The notes beneath the pieces are model-generated. The model was not told the origin of the DNA and ran no database searches. It worked only from the letters and a program-made list of their open reading frames with translations. Of a stretch of 64,000 nt of DNA, positions 49,654 to 58,602 are shown piece after piece (positions within the stretch are counted from its first letter, which is position 1; the number at the start of each line of letters is the position of its first letter). The stretch spans positions 5,277,501-5,341,500 of the forward strand of contig NZ_CP107921.1 in assembly GCF_036014215.1 (NCBI RefSeq). The letters run 5' to 3'. The stretch comes from Streptomyces sp. NBC_00440. Its GTDB lineage: Bacteria > Actinomycetota > Actinomycetes > Streptomycetales > Streptomycetaceae. Made by a program: the position numbers and the translations under genes.

Positions 49654-52600
49654 TTGAGCACCGTCACGTTCAGGCGCCCCCCGCGCCGGCCGGGCCCGCA
49701 GCTGCCGCAGGGCGAGCTGACCCTCCAGGAACCACCCGCACTGCCCGAGTCCCAGAGCGCCATGAGCGGCGTCATCACCTATCTGCCCATGGCGCTGAGC
49801 TCGCTCGGCATGGTACTGATCTTCATCAGGCCCGGCGAGAGCAGCGGCATCCTGATGTGGGTCGCCATCGGGATGATGCTGCTGTCCGCGGTCGGCATGC
49901 TCATCAGCCAGTTCATCCGCGCGGCCGGAGACCGCAAACGGCGGCTGCGCGGCGAACGGCGCGACTACCTGCGCTACCTGGCCACCAGCCGCCGCCGTAT
50001 CCGCAAGGCCATCGACGAGCAGCGGCGCGCCGATGCCTGGCACCACCCCGAGCCCGGTTCGCTCGTCTCGCTGGTGCGCGGCGGGCGGCTCTGGGAACGC
50101 CGCACCACTCATGAGGACTTCGCCGAGATCCGGGTCGCCACCGGCACCCGTCAGCTCGCGCTCACCCTCAACCCGCTCTCCACCAAGCCCGTCGAAGACC
50201 TCGAACCGCTCTGCGCACACGCGCTGCGCCGCTTCATCCGGGCGTACTCGACGGTGCCGGGGCAGCCGATCGCCGTCCGGATGCGCTCCTTCGCCCGGGT
50301 GATCCTGCTGTCCGGCAGCAAGGCCGGGGAGGAGACCGGACCCCATGGCGCGGACGCCGCCGCGACGGCCGCGCGCAATCTGGAGACCGCCCGCGGCGCC
50401 GCCCGCGCCATGGTCGGACAGCTCGCCGTGCTGCACGCACCGGAGGATCTCGCCGTCGTGGTCGTCGCCGACGGCGGCGCGATCCCGGACTGGGAGTGGG
50501 TGAAGTGGCTGCCGCACGCCCAGCACCCGTCCGACACCGACGGCGCGGGCACCTCCCGCCTCGTCGCCGAGGCCGTCTCCGAGCTGGAGCCGCTGCTGGG
50601 CGAGGAGTTCGGCGGGCGCCCGGCGTTCGAGCCGGGCGCCGAACCGAGCCGCGACGAGCCGTACACCGTCATCGTCCTGGACACCGCCGCCGTCCCCGCC
50701 GGCGCGCGGATAGCCGGGCCCGGCTACCGCAACGCCCTGGTCCTCGACGTACGCGGGGCCCTCGACGGGGCCTCCGCGCGCGGCACACTACGCTTCCGCG
50801 TCACCCCCGACGAACTCTCGATGGTCACCACCGACCCGGACGGCAAGACCGCTGAGACGCCCGTGGGCCGCCCCGAGACCCTCGGCCCGCGTGCCGCGCG
50901 CGCACTGGCCGCGGCCGTGGCCCCGTACCGGCTGGGCGCCACCGCCCGCTCCGAGCAGCCGCTCCAGGAGGACATGGAGCTGACCGGTCTGCTCGGCATC
51001 CACGATCTGCACTCCGCCGACCTCACCCGGCTGCACGAACGGCGTGCGTCCGGCGACCGGCTGCGCGTCCCCGTCGGTCTCGCCGCCGACGGCAGCCAAG
51101 TGGTCCTGGACATCAAGGAGTCGGCGCAGGGCGGCATGGGCCCGCACGGGATGCTCATCGGCGCCACCGGATCGGGCAAGTCGGAGCTGCTGCGCACCCT
51201 GGTGCTCGGCCTCGCGCTCACCCACTCGTCCGAGACGCTCAACTTCGTACTCGTCGACTTCAAGGGCGGCGCGACCTTCCTCGGTCTCGACCGGCTGCCG
51301 CACACCTCCGCCGTCATCACCAACCTCGCCGACGAGGTAGCACTCGTGGACCGTATGCGGGACGCCCTGCACGGTGAACTGATGCGCCGCCAGGAACTCC
51401 TGCGCAGGGCGGGCAACTACGCCTCGCTCCTTGAGTACGAGAAGGCCCGCGAAGGCGGCGCCGATCTCGCGCCGCTGCCCACGCTCTTCGTCGTCGTCGA
51501 CGAGTTCAGTGAACTCCTCGCCGCCCACCGGGACTTCCTCGACCTGTTCGTCATGATCGGACGGCTCGGCCGTAGCCTCGGGGTGCATCTGCTGCTGGCA
51601 TCGCAGCGCCTGGACGAGGGCCGCATCCACCAGCTGGAGTCCCATCTCTCCTACCGGGTGGGGCTGCGGACCTTCTCCGCGATGGAGAGCCGCGGCGTGC
51701 TCGGCGTCCCGGACGCCTACGAGCTGCCGCCGCAGCCGGGCAGCGGCCTGCTGAAGAACGACGTCGGCACGCTCACCCGGTTCAAGGCCGCCTTCGTCTC
51801 CGGGCCCTACCGGGTCGTCCGCCCCGCGGTACGCCAGGCGGTCGTCGCCGGACAGGTCGTGCCGTTCCAGGCCGGCTGGGTTCCGCCGAGGCAACTGCCG
51901 AAGAGTGAAGTCGAGCCGGAAGGCGCGCCCGCCGAGACGGCTCCGGCCGACGAGGCCACCGCCAGTCTGCTCACCATCGCCGTCGAGCGCCTGGAGGACT
52001 CGGGCCCGCACGCCCACCAGGTGTGGCTGCCCCCGCTCGCCGAACCGCCCACGCTCGATCTGCTGCTGCCCCCGCCCGGATCGCCCGAAGCGCGCCGCCC
52101 GCTCACCGTGCCGGTCGGCATCGTGGACCGGCCGTTCGACCAGCGGCGCGACGAGCTGACCGCGGATCTCTCCGGTGCGGGCGGGCACGTCGGCATCGCG
52201 GGTGGCCCGCAGAGCGGCAAGAGCACCCTCGTCCGTACGCTCATCACCGCCGTCGCCCGCACCCACACCCCGCGCGAGGTGCAGTTCTACTGCCTCGACC
52301 TGGGAGGCGGCGGGCTCTCCGCGCTCTCCGGACTCCCGCACGTCGGCGGTGTCACCGGCCGTCTCGACCCGGAGCGGCTGCTCCGCACCGTCGCCGAGAT
52401 CACCGCGCTGATCGCTCGCCGTGAGCGGCAGTTCGCCGATCACGGCCTGGCCTCCATGGCCGACTTCCGGCGCAAGCGTGCGGCCGGTGAGTTCGCCGAC
52501 GACGCCTACGGTGACGTCTTCCTCGTCGTCGACGGCTGGAGCACGATCCGCCAGGACTTCATGGACCTGGTGCCGACCTTCACCCTCATCGCGTCCCGCG

Positions 52601-53679
52601 GGCTCAACTTCGGCGTCCACCTGATCATCGCCGCCACCCGCTGGGGCGAGATCGGCAGCGCCCTGCGCGACCAGCTCGGCACCCGCTTCGAACTGCGGCT
52701 CGGTGACCCGGTCGACTCCGCGATCAACATGCGGGCCGCCGCGACCGTGCCGAAGATCCCCGGCCGGGGGCTCACCGACGAGCGGCTGCACTTCCTGGCC
52801 GCGCTGCCCCGTATCGACGGAGAACCCTCGGTCGACACCCTCTCGGACGGCGTGGACGCCCTGGTCCGCGAGACGGCCGCCGCTTGGGACGGGCCCAAGG
52901 CACCGCCCGTACGGATGCTGCCGCTCACCCTGCCCGCGTCCGAACTGCCCGAACCGGACGGTGACCTGCGCGTCCCGATCGGCCTCCGGGACGTCCAACT
53001 GGACACCTTCCGCCACGACTTCGAGGAGAACCCGCACCTGGTCGTGGTCGGCGACGCCGAGTCCGGCAAGACCAACCTGCTCGCCATGGTCTGCGAAGCC
53101 GTCACCCGGCGGTACGGCCCCGGCGAGGCCCGGGTCATGGTCACCGACTACCGCCGCCGCCTGGCCGGAGCCGTACCGGAGCCCTACCGCCTCGGGTACG
53201 CCGTCGGCCCGGCCCAGCTCCAGGAGATGGTCAGCGGCTCCGCCCGCGCCATGGCCGACCGGGTGCCGGGCCCGGACATCGCACCGGAGCGGCTGGCGAA
53301 GCGCGACTGGTGGAAGGGCCCGCGGCTGTTCGTCGTCATCGACGACTACGAGCTGATCGGCAGCGGTGGACCCGACCCGTTCGCCCCGCTGCTGCCGTAT
53401 CTGGCGCAGGGCACCGAGGTCGGGCTGCACGTCATCGTGGCCCGCAGCGCCAACGGCGCGTCCCGCTCGATGATGACCGACCAGCTGCTGCGCCGCCTCG
53501 TCGAGGCCAACACGCCGGTGCTCCAGCTGTCCTGCCCGCCCACCGAGGGGCAGATCATCACCGGCACCAAGCCGAGGCTGCTCCCGCCCGGCCGGGGTCT
53601 GTACATCACGCGCCGCAGCACGGTGCAGGTACAGACGGCGCTGCGCGACGAGCGGGCGGAGCGGGAAGCGGGGGAGTAG
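49654..53679 (+). CDS. eccC: EccC, T7SS FtsK/SpoIIIE-type motor ATPase
   Basis: A 1341-aa fused EccCa/EccCb motor that recognises and drives T7SS substrates. TTG at 49654 is chosen because STVTFRRPPRRPGPQLPQGE matches the usual EccC N-terminus and AGGAAGG lies upstream; an in-frame TTG at 49630 would add eight residues. Two membrane helices lie at about residues 38-85. Three FtsK/SpoIIIE ATPase modules follow, with Walker A motifs GATGSGKSE (503), GGPQSGKST (850) and GDAESGKTN (1133). Module 1 has Walker B region FVLVDFKGGATF. All three P-loops look intact. Confidence 0.96.
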   Translation: MSTVTFRRPPRRPGPQLPQGELTLQEPPALPESQSAMSGVITYLPMALSSLGMVLIFIRPGESSGILMWVAIGMMLLSAVGMLISQFIRAAGDRKRRLRGERRDYLRYLATSRRRIRKAIDEQRRADAWHHPEPGSLVSLVRGGRLWERRTTHEDFAEIRVATGTRQLALTLNPLSTKPVEDLEPLCAHALRRFIRAYSTVPGQPIAVRMRSFARVILLSGSKAGEETGPHGADAAATAARNLETARGAARAMVGQLAVLHAPEDLAVVVVADGGAIPDWEWVKWLPHAQHPSDTDGAGTSRLVAEAVSELEPLLGEEFGGRPAFEPGAEPSRDEPYTVIVLDTAAVPAGARIAGPGYRNALVLDVRGALDGASARGTLRFRVTPDELSMVTTDPDGKTAETPVGRPETLGPRAARALAAAVAPYRLGATARSEQPLQEDMELTGLLGIHDLHSADLTRLHERRASGDRLRVPVGLAADGSQVVLDIKESAQGGMGPHGMLIGATGSGKSELLRTLVLGLALTHSSETLNFVLVDFKGGATFLGLDRLPHTSAVITNLADEVALVDRMRDALHGELMRRQELLRRAGNYASLLEYEKAREGGADLAPLPTLFVVVDEFSELLAAHRDFLDLFVMIGRLGRSLGVHLLLASQRLDEGRIHQLESHLSYRVGLRTFSAMESRGVLGVPDAYELPPQPGSGLLKNDVGTLTRFKAAFVSGPYRVVRPAVRQAVVAGQVVPFQAGWVPPRQLPKSEVEPEGAPAETAPADEATASLLTIAVERLEDSGPHAHQVWLPPLAEPPTLDLLLPPPGSPEARRPLTVPVGIVDRPFDQRRDELTADLSGAGGHVGIAGGPQSGKSTLVRTLITAVARTHTPREVQFYCLDLGGGGLSALSGLPHVGGVTGRLDPERLLRTVAEITALIARRERQFADHGLASMADFRRKRAAGEFADDAYGDVFLVVDGWSTIRQDFMDLVPTFTLIASRGLNFGVHLIIAATRWGEIGSALRDQLGTRFELRLGDPVDSAINMRAAATVPKIPGRGLTDERLHFLAALPRIDGEPSVDTLSDGVDALVRETAAAWDGPKAPPVRMLPLTLPASELPEPDGDLRVPIGLRDVQLDTFRHDFEENPHLVVVGDAESGKTNLLAMVCEAVTRRYGPGEARVMVTDYRRRLAGAVPEPYRLGYAVGPAQLQEMVSGSARAMADRVPGPDIAPERLAKRDWWKGPRLFVVIDDYELIGSGGPDPFAPLLPYLAQGTEVGLHVIVARSANGASRSMMTDQLLRRLVEANTPVLQLSCPPTEGQIITGTKPRLLPPGRGLYITRRSTVQVQTALRDERAEREAGE

Positions 53680-53824
53680 GCGGAGCGGGATGCCGAGGTG
53701 GGGGCTGACTCCGGAGTCCGCGGGCCGCGATCCGAACGGCCCTGCGGGTCTACCGGCAGGCGCGGCGCCGCGCCCCTAACCTCGGCACCCCACCACGCGA
53801 TCGGCCGCACCTGAGGAGCGCATC

Positions 53825-54403
53825 ATGACCGCTGCCTACACCTTCGACGTCTTTTCCACCCTCGACGGCTTCGGCACCGCGAGCAGCGGGTGGAGCGGCT
53901 ACTGGGGCAAGCAGGGCCCCGAGCTTCTGGCCCATCGCCTCGCCCTGTACGCCGAGGAGCAGCGGATGGTCCTCGGGGCCAACACCTACCGGGCGTTCGC
54001 ACAGCTGCTGGCCGCGAGCAGCGAGGAGTCGGACGTACGTGACCCCTGGGTGACACGGATGAGGAGCCTGCCCGCAACGGTGGTGTCGAGCACTCTGGAA
54101 GGCCCCCTCGACTGGCCGGACGCGACCGTCGTGGCCGGAGACGCCGTCGACGTCGTCGCCCGGCTCAAGGAGGAGTCCGGGGTGCCGCTGCGCTCGCACG
54201 GCAGCCTGTCGATGAACCGGGCGCTGATGGCCGCCGGTCTGGTCGACCGCGTACAGGTGACGCTCTTCCCTGTGGTCACCGGACGCACCGGAGAGAACCC
54301 GATCTTCCGGGGTGCGGCCGACTTCGACCTGGAACTGATCGAGTCCCGAACGCTCGACAGCCATATCCAGGAACTCACCTACCGCCCCACCCTGCATGTC
54401 TGA
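53825..54403 (+). CDS. Dihydrofolate reductase-like (RibD C-terminal) protein
   Basis: A 192-aa protein of the DHFR/RibD C-terminal family, NADPH-dependent reductases of mostly unknown substrate. Visible landmarks are TFDVFSTLDGFGTA, MVLGANTYRAF, PATVVSSTL, SHGSLSMNRALMAAGLVDRVQVTLFPVVTG and the closing beta segment. The ATG follows GAGGAGCGCATC. It begins a block of genes without visible secretion function that separates eccC from the mycosin. Confidence 0.88.
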   Translation: MTAAYTFDVFSTLDGFGTASSGWSGYWGKQGPELLAHRLALYAEEQRMVLGANTYRAFAQLLAASSEESDVRDPWVTRMRSLPATVVSSTLEGPLDWPDATVVAGDAVDVVARLKEESGVPLRSHGSLSMNRALMAAGLVDRVQVTLFPVVTGRTGENPIFRGAADFDLELIESRTLDSHIQELTYRPTLHV

Positions 54404-54469
54404 CGCAGCGGGCACGGAGCCGACCTCACGACGCGGGCCGTACTGAACCGAGGCCCGCGATGCGTGCCG

Positions 54470-55057
54470 TCAGCTTTCGGGGTGCTGTGGCGGTTTCAGC
54501 CCGTCCAGGATGAGGTCGAGGAGACGTTCGGCCTGGTCCCGTTGCTCGGGTTTCGCCGAAGTGACGGCGATGCCGGCGAGGGCGGCGAACATGTCGGTCG
54601 GGCGGATGTCGGAGCGCAGGGCGCCGGCGGCGGTACCGGCTTCCATGAGGGTCGTGATGGCGGCCTGGATCATGTCGCGGCTGTGGCCGTACGGGTCGCC
54701 TCCCGAGGCGACGACGGCGCGCAGGGCTTCGGCCATGCCGAGTTTGGCGGTGACGTAGTCGATGAAACGACCTGTCCAGGCGCGCAGGGCCTCATGTGGC
54801 GGCATCGTCGCCAAGAGCTCGGGGACGGCGTCGCACAGCCGCGCCACTTCGTTGCGGTAGGCCGCCTCGATCAGGACCTCCCGGGTCGGGAAGTTGCGGT
54901 AGAGCGTGCCGGTCCCCACGCCCGCCTCCCTGGCGATCCGTTCGAGGTGGGCGTCCAGTCCCTCTTCGGTGAACACCCGCACCGCGGTGGCCAGGATCTT
55001 GTCCCGGTTGCGCTGTGCGTCAGCCCTCAGCGGCCGTCCCGCATCCCGTGCCGTCAA
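54470..55057 (-). CDS. TetR/AcrR-family repressor
   Basis: A 195-aa one-component regulator. The N-terminal helix-turn-helix is clear (RDKILATAVRVFTEEGLDAHLERIAREAGVGTGTLYRNF). The remainder is a helical ligand domain with an Ala/Met-rich core. It is divergent from the SDR gene with 141 bases between, and an inverted repeat in that gap is a likely operator for both. By family habit it would repress itself and the SDR until an unknown ligand appears. Confidence 0.93.
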   Translation of the reverse strand: MTARDAGRPLRADAQRNRDKILATAVRVFTEEGLDAHLERIAREAGVGTGTLYRNFPTREVLIEAAYRNEVARLCDAVPELLATMPPHEALRAWTGRFIDYVTAKLGMAEALRAVVASGGDPYGHSRDMIQAAITTLMEAGTAAGALRSDIRPTDMFAALAGIAVTSAKPEQRDQAERLLDLILDGLKPPQHPES

Positions 55058-55084
55058 TGGCTCGCTCCCTCATGCCTGTTTGCG

Positions 55085-55135
55085 AAGTGGAGGCGTGTCC
55101 ACTTACAGTGCAGCTAACCGGCGGCGCCTCCACTT
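55085..55135. promoter_or_regulatory. Probable TetR operator between regulator and SDR
   Basis: AAGTGGAGGCG (55085-55095) recurs inverted as CGCCTCCACTT (55125-55135). The first copy is also the left arm of a tighter palindrome, AAGTGGA-6 nt-TCCACTT (55085-55104). A third near copy, TCCACTG, lies at 55135-55141. Such repeated half-sites in a divergent gap are typical of TetR-family operators. Confidence 0.65.
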
Positions 55136-55198
55136 CCACTGTAGACGCTGTGGACGGTGCGCTGTACTCATGCCCCTGTCGGAGCTTCGGAGGATCTC

Positions 55199-55933
55199 AT
55201 GTCGGGAATCGAAGGCAAGGTCGTTGTGATCACGGGCGCCAGCAGCGGGATCGGCGAGGCGACCGCGCTGCTGCTGGCCGAGCGGGGGGCGAAAGTGGTG
55301 CTCGGCGCACGTCGGCCGGAGCGTCTTGAGGCGCTGGCCGCCCGCATCGAGCAGGCCGGCGGCCAGGCCGCGCACGCACGCACGGACGTGAAGCGCCGGG
55401 AGGACCTGACCGGTCTGGTCGCGCTGGCCCGTGACCGCTACGGCAAGGTCGATGTCCTCGTCAGCAATGCCGGGGTCGGCCGGATCTCCCCGCTGGACGA
55501 ACTGCGCGTCGAGGACTGGGAGGAGATGATCGACGTCAACCTCAAGGGGGTCCTGTACGGGATCGCCGCAGCGCTGCCTGTCTTCCGGGAGCAGGGCTTC
55601 GGGCACTTCGTGAACACGGTCTCCACCGCCGGGCTGCGCATCGTGCCGCTCCAGTCGGTGTACGCCGGCACCAAGAACGCCGTACGCACCATCTCCGAGG
55701 GGCTGCGCCAGGAGGCCGGGGGCAGTCTGCGCGTCACCGTTGTCTCGCCCGGGTTCACGCGCACGGAGTTCTCGGATTCCATGGCTCCGGAGATGAGGGC
55801 CGAAACCCTGGCCCGTATGGGCGACATCGCCATCCCGCCGGACGCCATCGCCCGCGCGATCGCCTTCGCCATCGAGCAGCCGGACAGTGTCGACGTGGGC
55901 GACATCGTCGTCCGCCCCACGGCGCAGAGCTAG
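55199..55933 (+). CDS. Short-chain dehydrogenase/reductase
   Basis: A 244-aa classical SDR, an NAD(P)-dependent oxidoreductase. It has the nucleotide-binding TGASSGIG (residues 12-19), SNAG, an active-site Ser in NTVSTAG and the catalytic YAGTK (Tyr155, Lys159). ARRPER after strand 2 suggests NADPH preference. The ATG at 55199 has a strong GGAGG ribosome site; an earlier start would be poorly supported. It is probably controlled by the divergent TetR gene. Substrate unknown. Confidence 0.94.
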   Translation: MSGIEGKVVVITGASSGIGEATALLLAERGAKVVLGARRPERLEALAARIEQAGGQAAHARTDVKRREDLTGLVALARDRYGKVDVLVSNAGVGRISPLDELRVEDWEEMIDVNLKGVLYGIAAALPVFREQGFGHFVNTVSTAGLRIVPLQSVYAGTKNAVRTISEGLRQEAGGSLRVTVVSPGFTRTEFSDSMAPEMRAETLARMGDIAIPPDAIARAIAFAIEQPDSVDVGDIVVRPTAQS

Positions 55934-55968
55934 CTCGCCGGATCACCCGCCGGACACGGGGCGCTCCG

Positions 55969-56379
55969 TCACGCCACCGTCGACAACAGCACCCGCGCGC
56001 CAATCAGGAAGATCACGGCTCCGAAGACACAGAAGACGACCATGCCACCGCCGCCGGAGTGGCCGTCGATGGCCATCCGCTGCGGCTTGGCCGGGTCGTA
56101 GTGGACGGTGACAGGCGAGCCGGCTCGAAGGCTGCTCCGCCGGCTTTTCCCTTGCGAGGACCTGACCTCCATCACCTGGCCGTTGGCGGTCTGATACTGC
56201 ACCACCGGGTGGTAGCTCGACCCGCCTTCACCGGAGGTCCTGGCCAGCCGGATGACGGTGCCGTACGCCCGCGCCCCGTGGCGTCGCAGCCAACGCGCCT
56301 TGAACAGGCTCGCGCCGCCCACGGCCCCGAAGAGCAAGCCGAACGCCATGACGGATATCGACCCCTGTTCTGGACCCAT
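55969..56379 (-). CDS. DUF3592-like two-helix membrane protein
   Basis: A 136-aa protein. A membrane helix at residues about 8-28, a beta-rich middle (AYGTVIRLARTSGEGGSSYHPVVQYQTANGQ ... GSPVTVHYDPAKPQRM) and a C-terminal helix give the usual DUF3592 layout. Function of the family is unknown. It converges on the SDR gene with a 35-base gap. Confidence 0.85.
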   Translation of the reverse strand: MGPEQGSISVMAFGLLFGAVGGASLFKARWLRRHGARAYGTVIRLARTSGEGGSSYHPVVQYQTANGQVMEVRSSQGKSRRSSLRAGSPVTVHYDPAKPQRMAIDGHSGGGGMVVFCVFGAVIFLIGARVLLSTVA

Positions 56380-56603
56380 GAACTCTCATCTCCCTCTCGG
56401 CTGCGTTCCGCGCGGATCGGTCCGGGACCGTTCCGGTCCCTCACCAAGAACAGACGCGGTACCGGAATGCATGGTTCTCCACAACCGGCCCCGGACCGCA
56501 GCGGCAGGCCGCCGTCCGCCGCGGCCTCCTCGGCTTCGGCGGGCGCATGGCGCGCGAGACGCACGTACGGGGAAAAATGTGCCTTTTGGGCTATTCATTG
56601 TCC

Positions 56604-58427
56604 ATGGATGAACTCGACTACGCAGACAGGTCCGACTTCGAGGACGCCGAGCGGGGCTTCGTCGCCGCCCTCACCCCGGCGGTCGTCCGGGCGGACGACC
56701 GCCGGGTGATCTGGGACAGCGACGCGTACGCGTTCCTCGGCGATGACTGCCCCGGCACCGCGCACCCCAGCCTGTGGCGGCAGAGTCAACTGTGCAACAA
56801 ACAGGGCCTGTTCGAAGTCACCGAGGGGATCTACCAGGTCCGCAACCTGGACCTGTCGAACATGACCCTGGTCGAGGGCGACACCGGGGTCATCGTCATC
56901 GACCCGCTGATTTCCGCCGAGACCGCGGCCGCCGCGCTCGCCCTGTACCGCGAGCACCGCGGGAAGCGCCCGGTCACGGGGATGATCTACACGCACTCGC
57001 ACGGCGACCACTTCGGCGGCTCCCGCGGGATCCTGCCGCACGGCCACCCGCCGGTGCCTGTCCTCGCCCCGGCCGGGTTCCTGGAGCACGCGGTCGCGGA
57101 GAACGTGTACGCGGGCGGTGCGATGACCCGCCGCGCGGTCTACATGTACGGCGCCGAACTGGACAAGGGCCCCGCCGGGCATATCGGCGCGGGGCTGGGG
57201 ATGACGACGTCCAAGGGCACGATCACCCTCGTGCCGCCGACGGTGGACATCACCCGCACCGGCCAGGAAGAGACCCTCGACGGGGTGCGGATCGTCTTCC
57301 AGATGACGCCGGGCACCGAGGCCCCCTCGGAGATGAACTTCTACTTCCCCGACCGGCGCACGCTGTGCATGGCGGAGAACGCGACCCACAACATGCACAA
57401 CATCCTGACCCTGCGCGGCGCGGTGGTCCGCGACACCCGCATCTGGGCCCACTACCTGGGCGAGACGATCACCCTGTTCGGCGACCGGGCGGAGGTCGCG
57501 TTCGCCTCCCACCACTGGCCCACCTGGGGCCGGGACCGCATCGTCGAACATCTGGCGGGGCAGCGGGACATGTGGGCGTACCTGCACGACCAGACCCTGC
57601 GCATGACCAACCAGGGACTGACCGGCATGGAGATCGCCGAGCGGATCGAGCTGCCGCCGGCGATCGCGAACCGGTGGGCCAACCGTGGTTACTACGGCTC
57701 GGTCAGTCACAACGTGAAGGCCATCTACCAGCGCTACATGGGCTGGTTCGACGGCAACCCCGCCCACCTGTGGGAGCACCCGCCGGTCGAGCAGGCCAAG
57801 CGGTTCGCCGCCGACTACGGCGGCGTGTCCGCGCTGGTCGCCAAGGGCCAGGAGTACGCGGCCTCCGGGGACCTGCGCTTCGCCGCGACCCTGCTGGGGC
57901 ACGCCGTCTTCGCCGCCCCCGACGACGCCACCGCCACGCAGGCACTGGCCGCGGTGTACGAAAAGCTCGGCTACGGCGCGGAGAACGGCACCTGGCGCAA
58001 CTTCTACCTGATGGGCGCCCAGGAACTGCGCGGCACCGTCGCGCACACCGCGCTGGAGACGACCAACCCCGAGATGGCGATGGCGCTCACCGTCGACATG
58101 CTCATCGACTCCCTCGCCATCCGCGTCGACGGCCCGCGCGCGTGGAACGAGAAGCTCACGATGAGCTGGAACGTCACGGACGAGGGCCGTACCTGGCACC
58201 TGCTGCTGTCCAACGGAGCCCTCACCTACCGCAGCACCGGCCCGGAGGCGAGCGACCCGGTCCCGGCCGCCGACCTGACCTTGACCCTGACCAAACCGCA
58301 ACTCCTCGCCGTCCTGGCCGGCAAGGGACTGGACGGCGTCCACGTCCAGGGTGATCCCCAGGTCCTCGCGACCCTGGTCGGCCTGCTCGACACCCCCGAC
58401 CCCGATTTCGCCATCGTCACGCCGTGA
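56604..58427 (+). CDS. Alkylsulfatase-type metallo-beta-lactamase-fold hydrolase
   Basis: A 607-aa SdsA1/BDS1-family alkyl sulfatase, expected to hydrolyse primary or secondary alkyl sulfates such as SDS. The binuclear zinc motif THSHGDHFGG is at residues 130-139. Further metal-ligand regions are MAENATHNMHN and SHHWPTWG. A helical dimerisation domain follows, and the C-terminal 120 residues form an SCP2-like domain (VDMLIDSLAIRV ... GDPQVLATLVGLL). There is no signal peptide. ATG at 56604 fits the family N-terminus (MDELDYADRSDF); ATG at 56577, with GGGGA close by, is an alternative. Confidence 0.92.
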   Translation: MDELDYADRSDFEDAERGFVAALTPAVVRADDRRVIWDSDAYAFLGDDCPGTAHPSLWRQSQLCNKQGLFEVTEGIYQVRNLDLSNMTLVEGDTGVIVIDPLISAETAAAALALYREHRGKRPVTGMIYTHSHGDHFGGSRGILPHGHPPVPVLAPAGFLEHAVAENVYAGGAMTRRAVYMYGAELDKGPAGHIGAGLGMTTSKGTITLVPPTVDITRTGQEETLDGVRIVFQMTPGTEAPSEMNFYFPDRRTLCMAENATHNMHNILTLRGAVVRDTRIWAHYLGETITLFGDRAEVAFASHHWPTWGRDRIVEHLAGQRDMWAYLHDQTLRMTNQGLTGMEIAERIELPPAIANRWANRGYYGSVSHNVKAIYQRYMGWFDGNPAHLWEHPPVEQAKRFAADYGGVSALVAKGQEYAASGDLRFAATLLGHAVFAAPDDATATQALAAVYEKLGYGAENGTWRNFYLMGAQELRGTVAHTALETTNPEMAMALTVDMLIDSLAIRVDGPRAWNEKLTMSWNVTDEGRTWHLLLSNGALTYRSTGPEASDPVPAADLTLTLTKPQLLAVLAGKGLDGVHVQGDPQVLATLVGLLDTPDPDFAIVTP

Positions 58428-58508
58428 CCGGCGCGGTGGGCCCCCTCGGTTTCGGATCTTTCGCATTCACCGGCGGGGGCACTCTCATCAACCTGGTCGC
58501 GGCGACCA

Positions 58509-58553
58509 CACGGCAGGCCCGTGCACGGCAGACACGTGCACGGCAGGCCCCCG
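58509..58553. repeat. Three 15-bp tandem repeats between convergent genes
   Basis: CACGGCAGGCCCGTG, CACGGCAGACACGTG and CACGGCAGGCCCCCG lie head to tail in the 175-base gap between the alkylsulfatase and mycosin stops. CCCGGGA direct repeats follow. No gene is present. The partial dyad of each unit may let the transcript fold as a terminator. Confidence 0.8.
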
Positions 58554-58602
58554 GGACGACAGCCCCGGGACGGCTGGGTACAGGAGCCCTGCGGCCCCGG
58601 AG

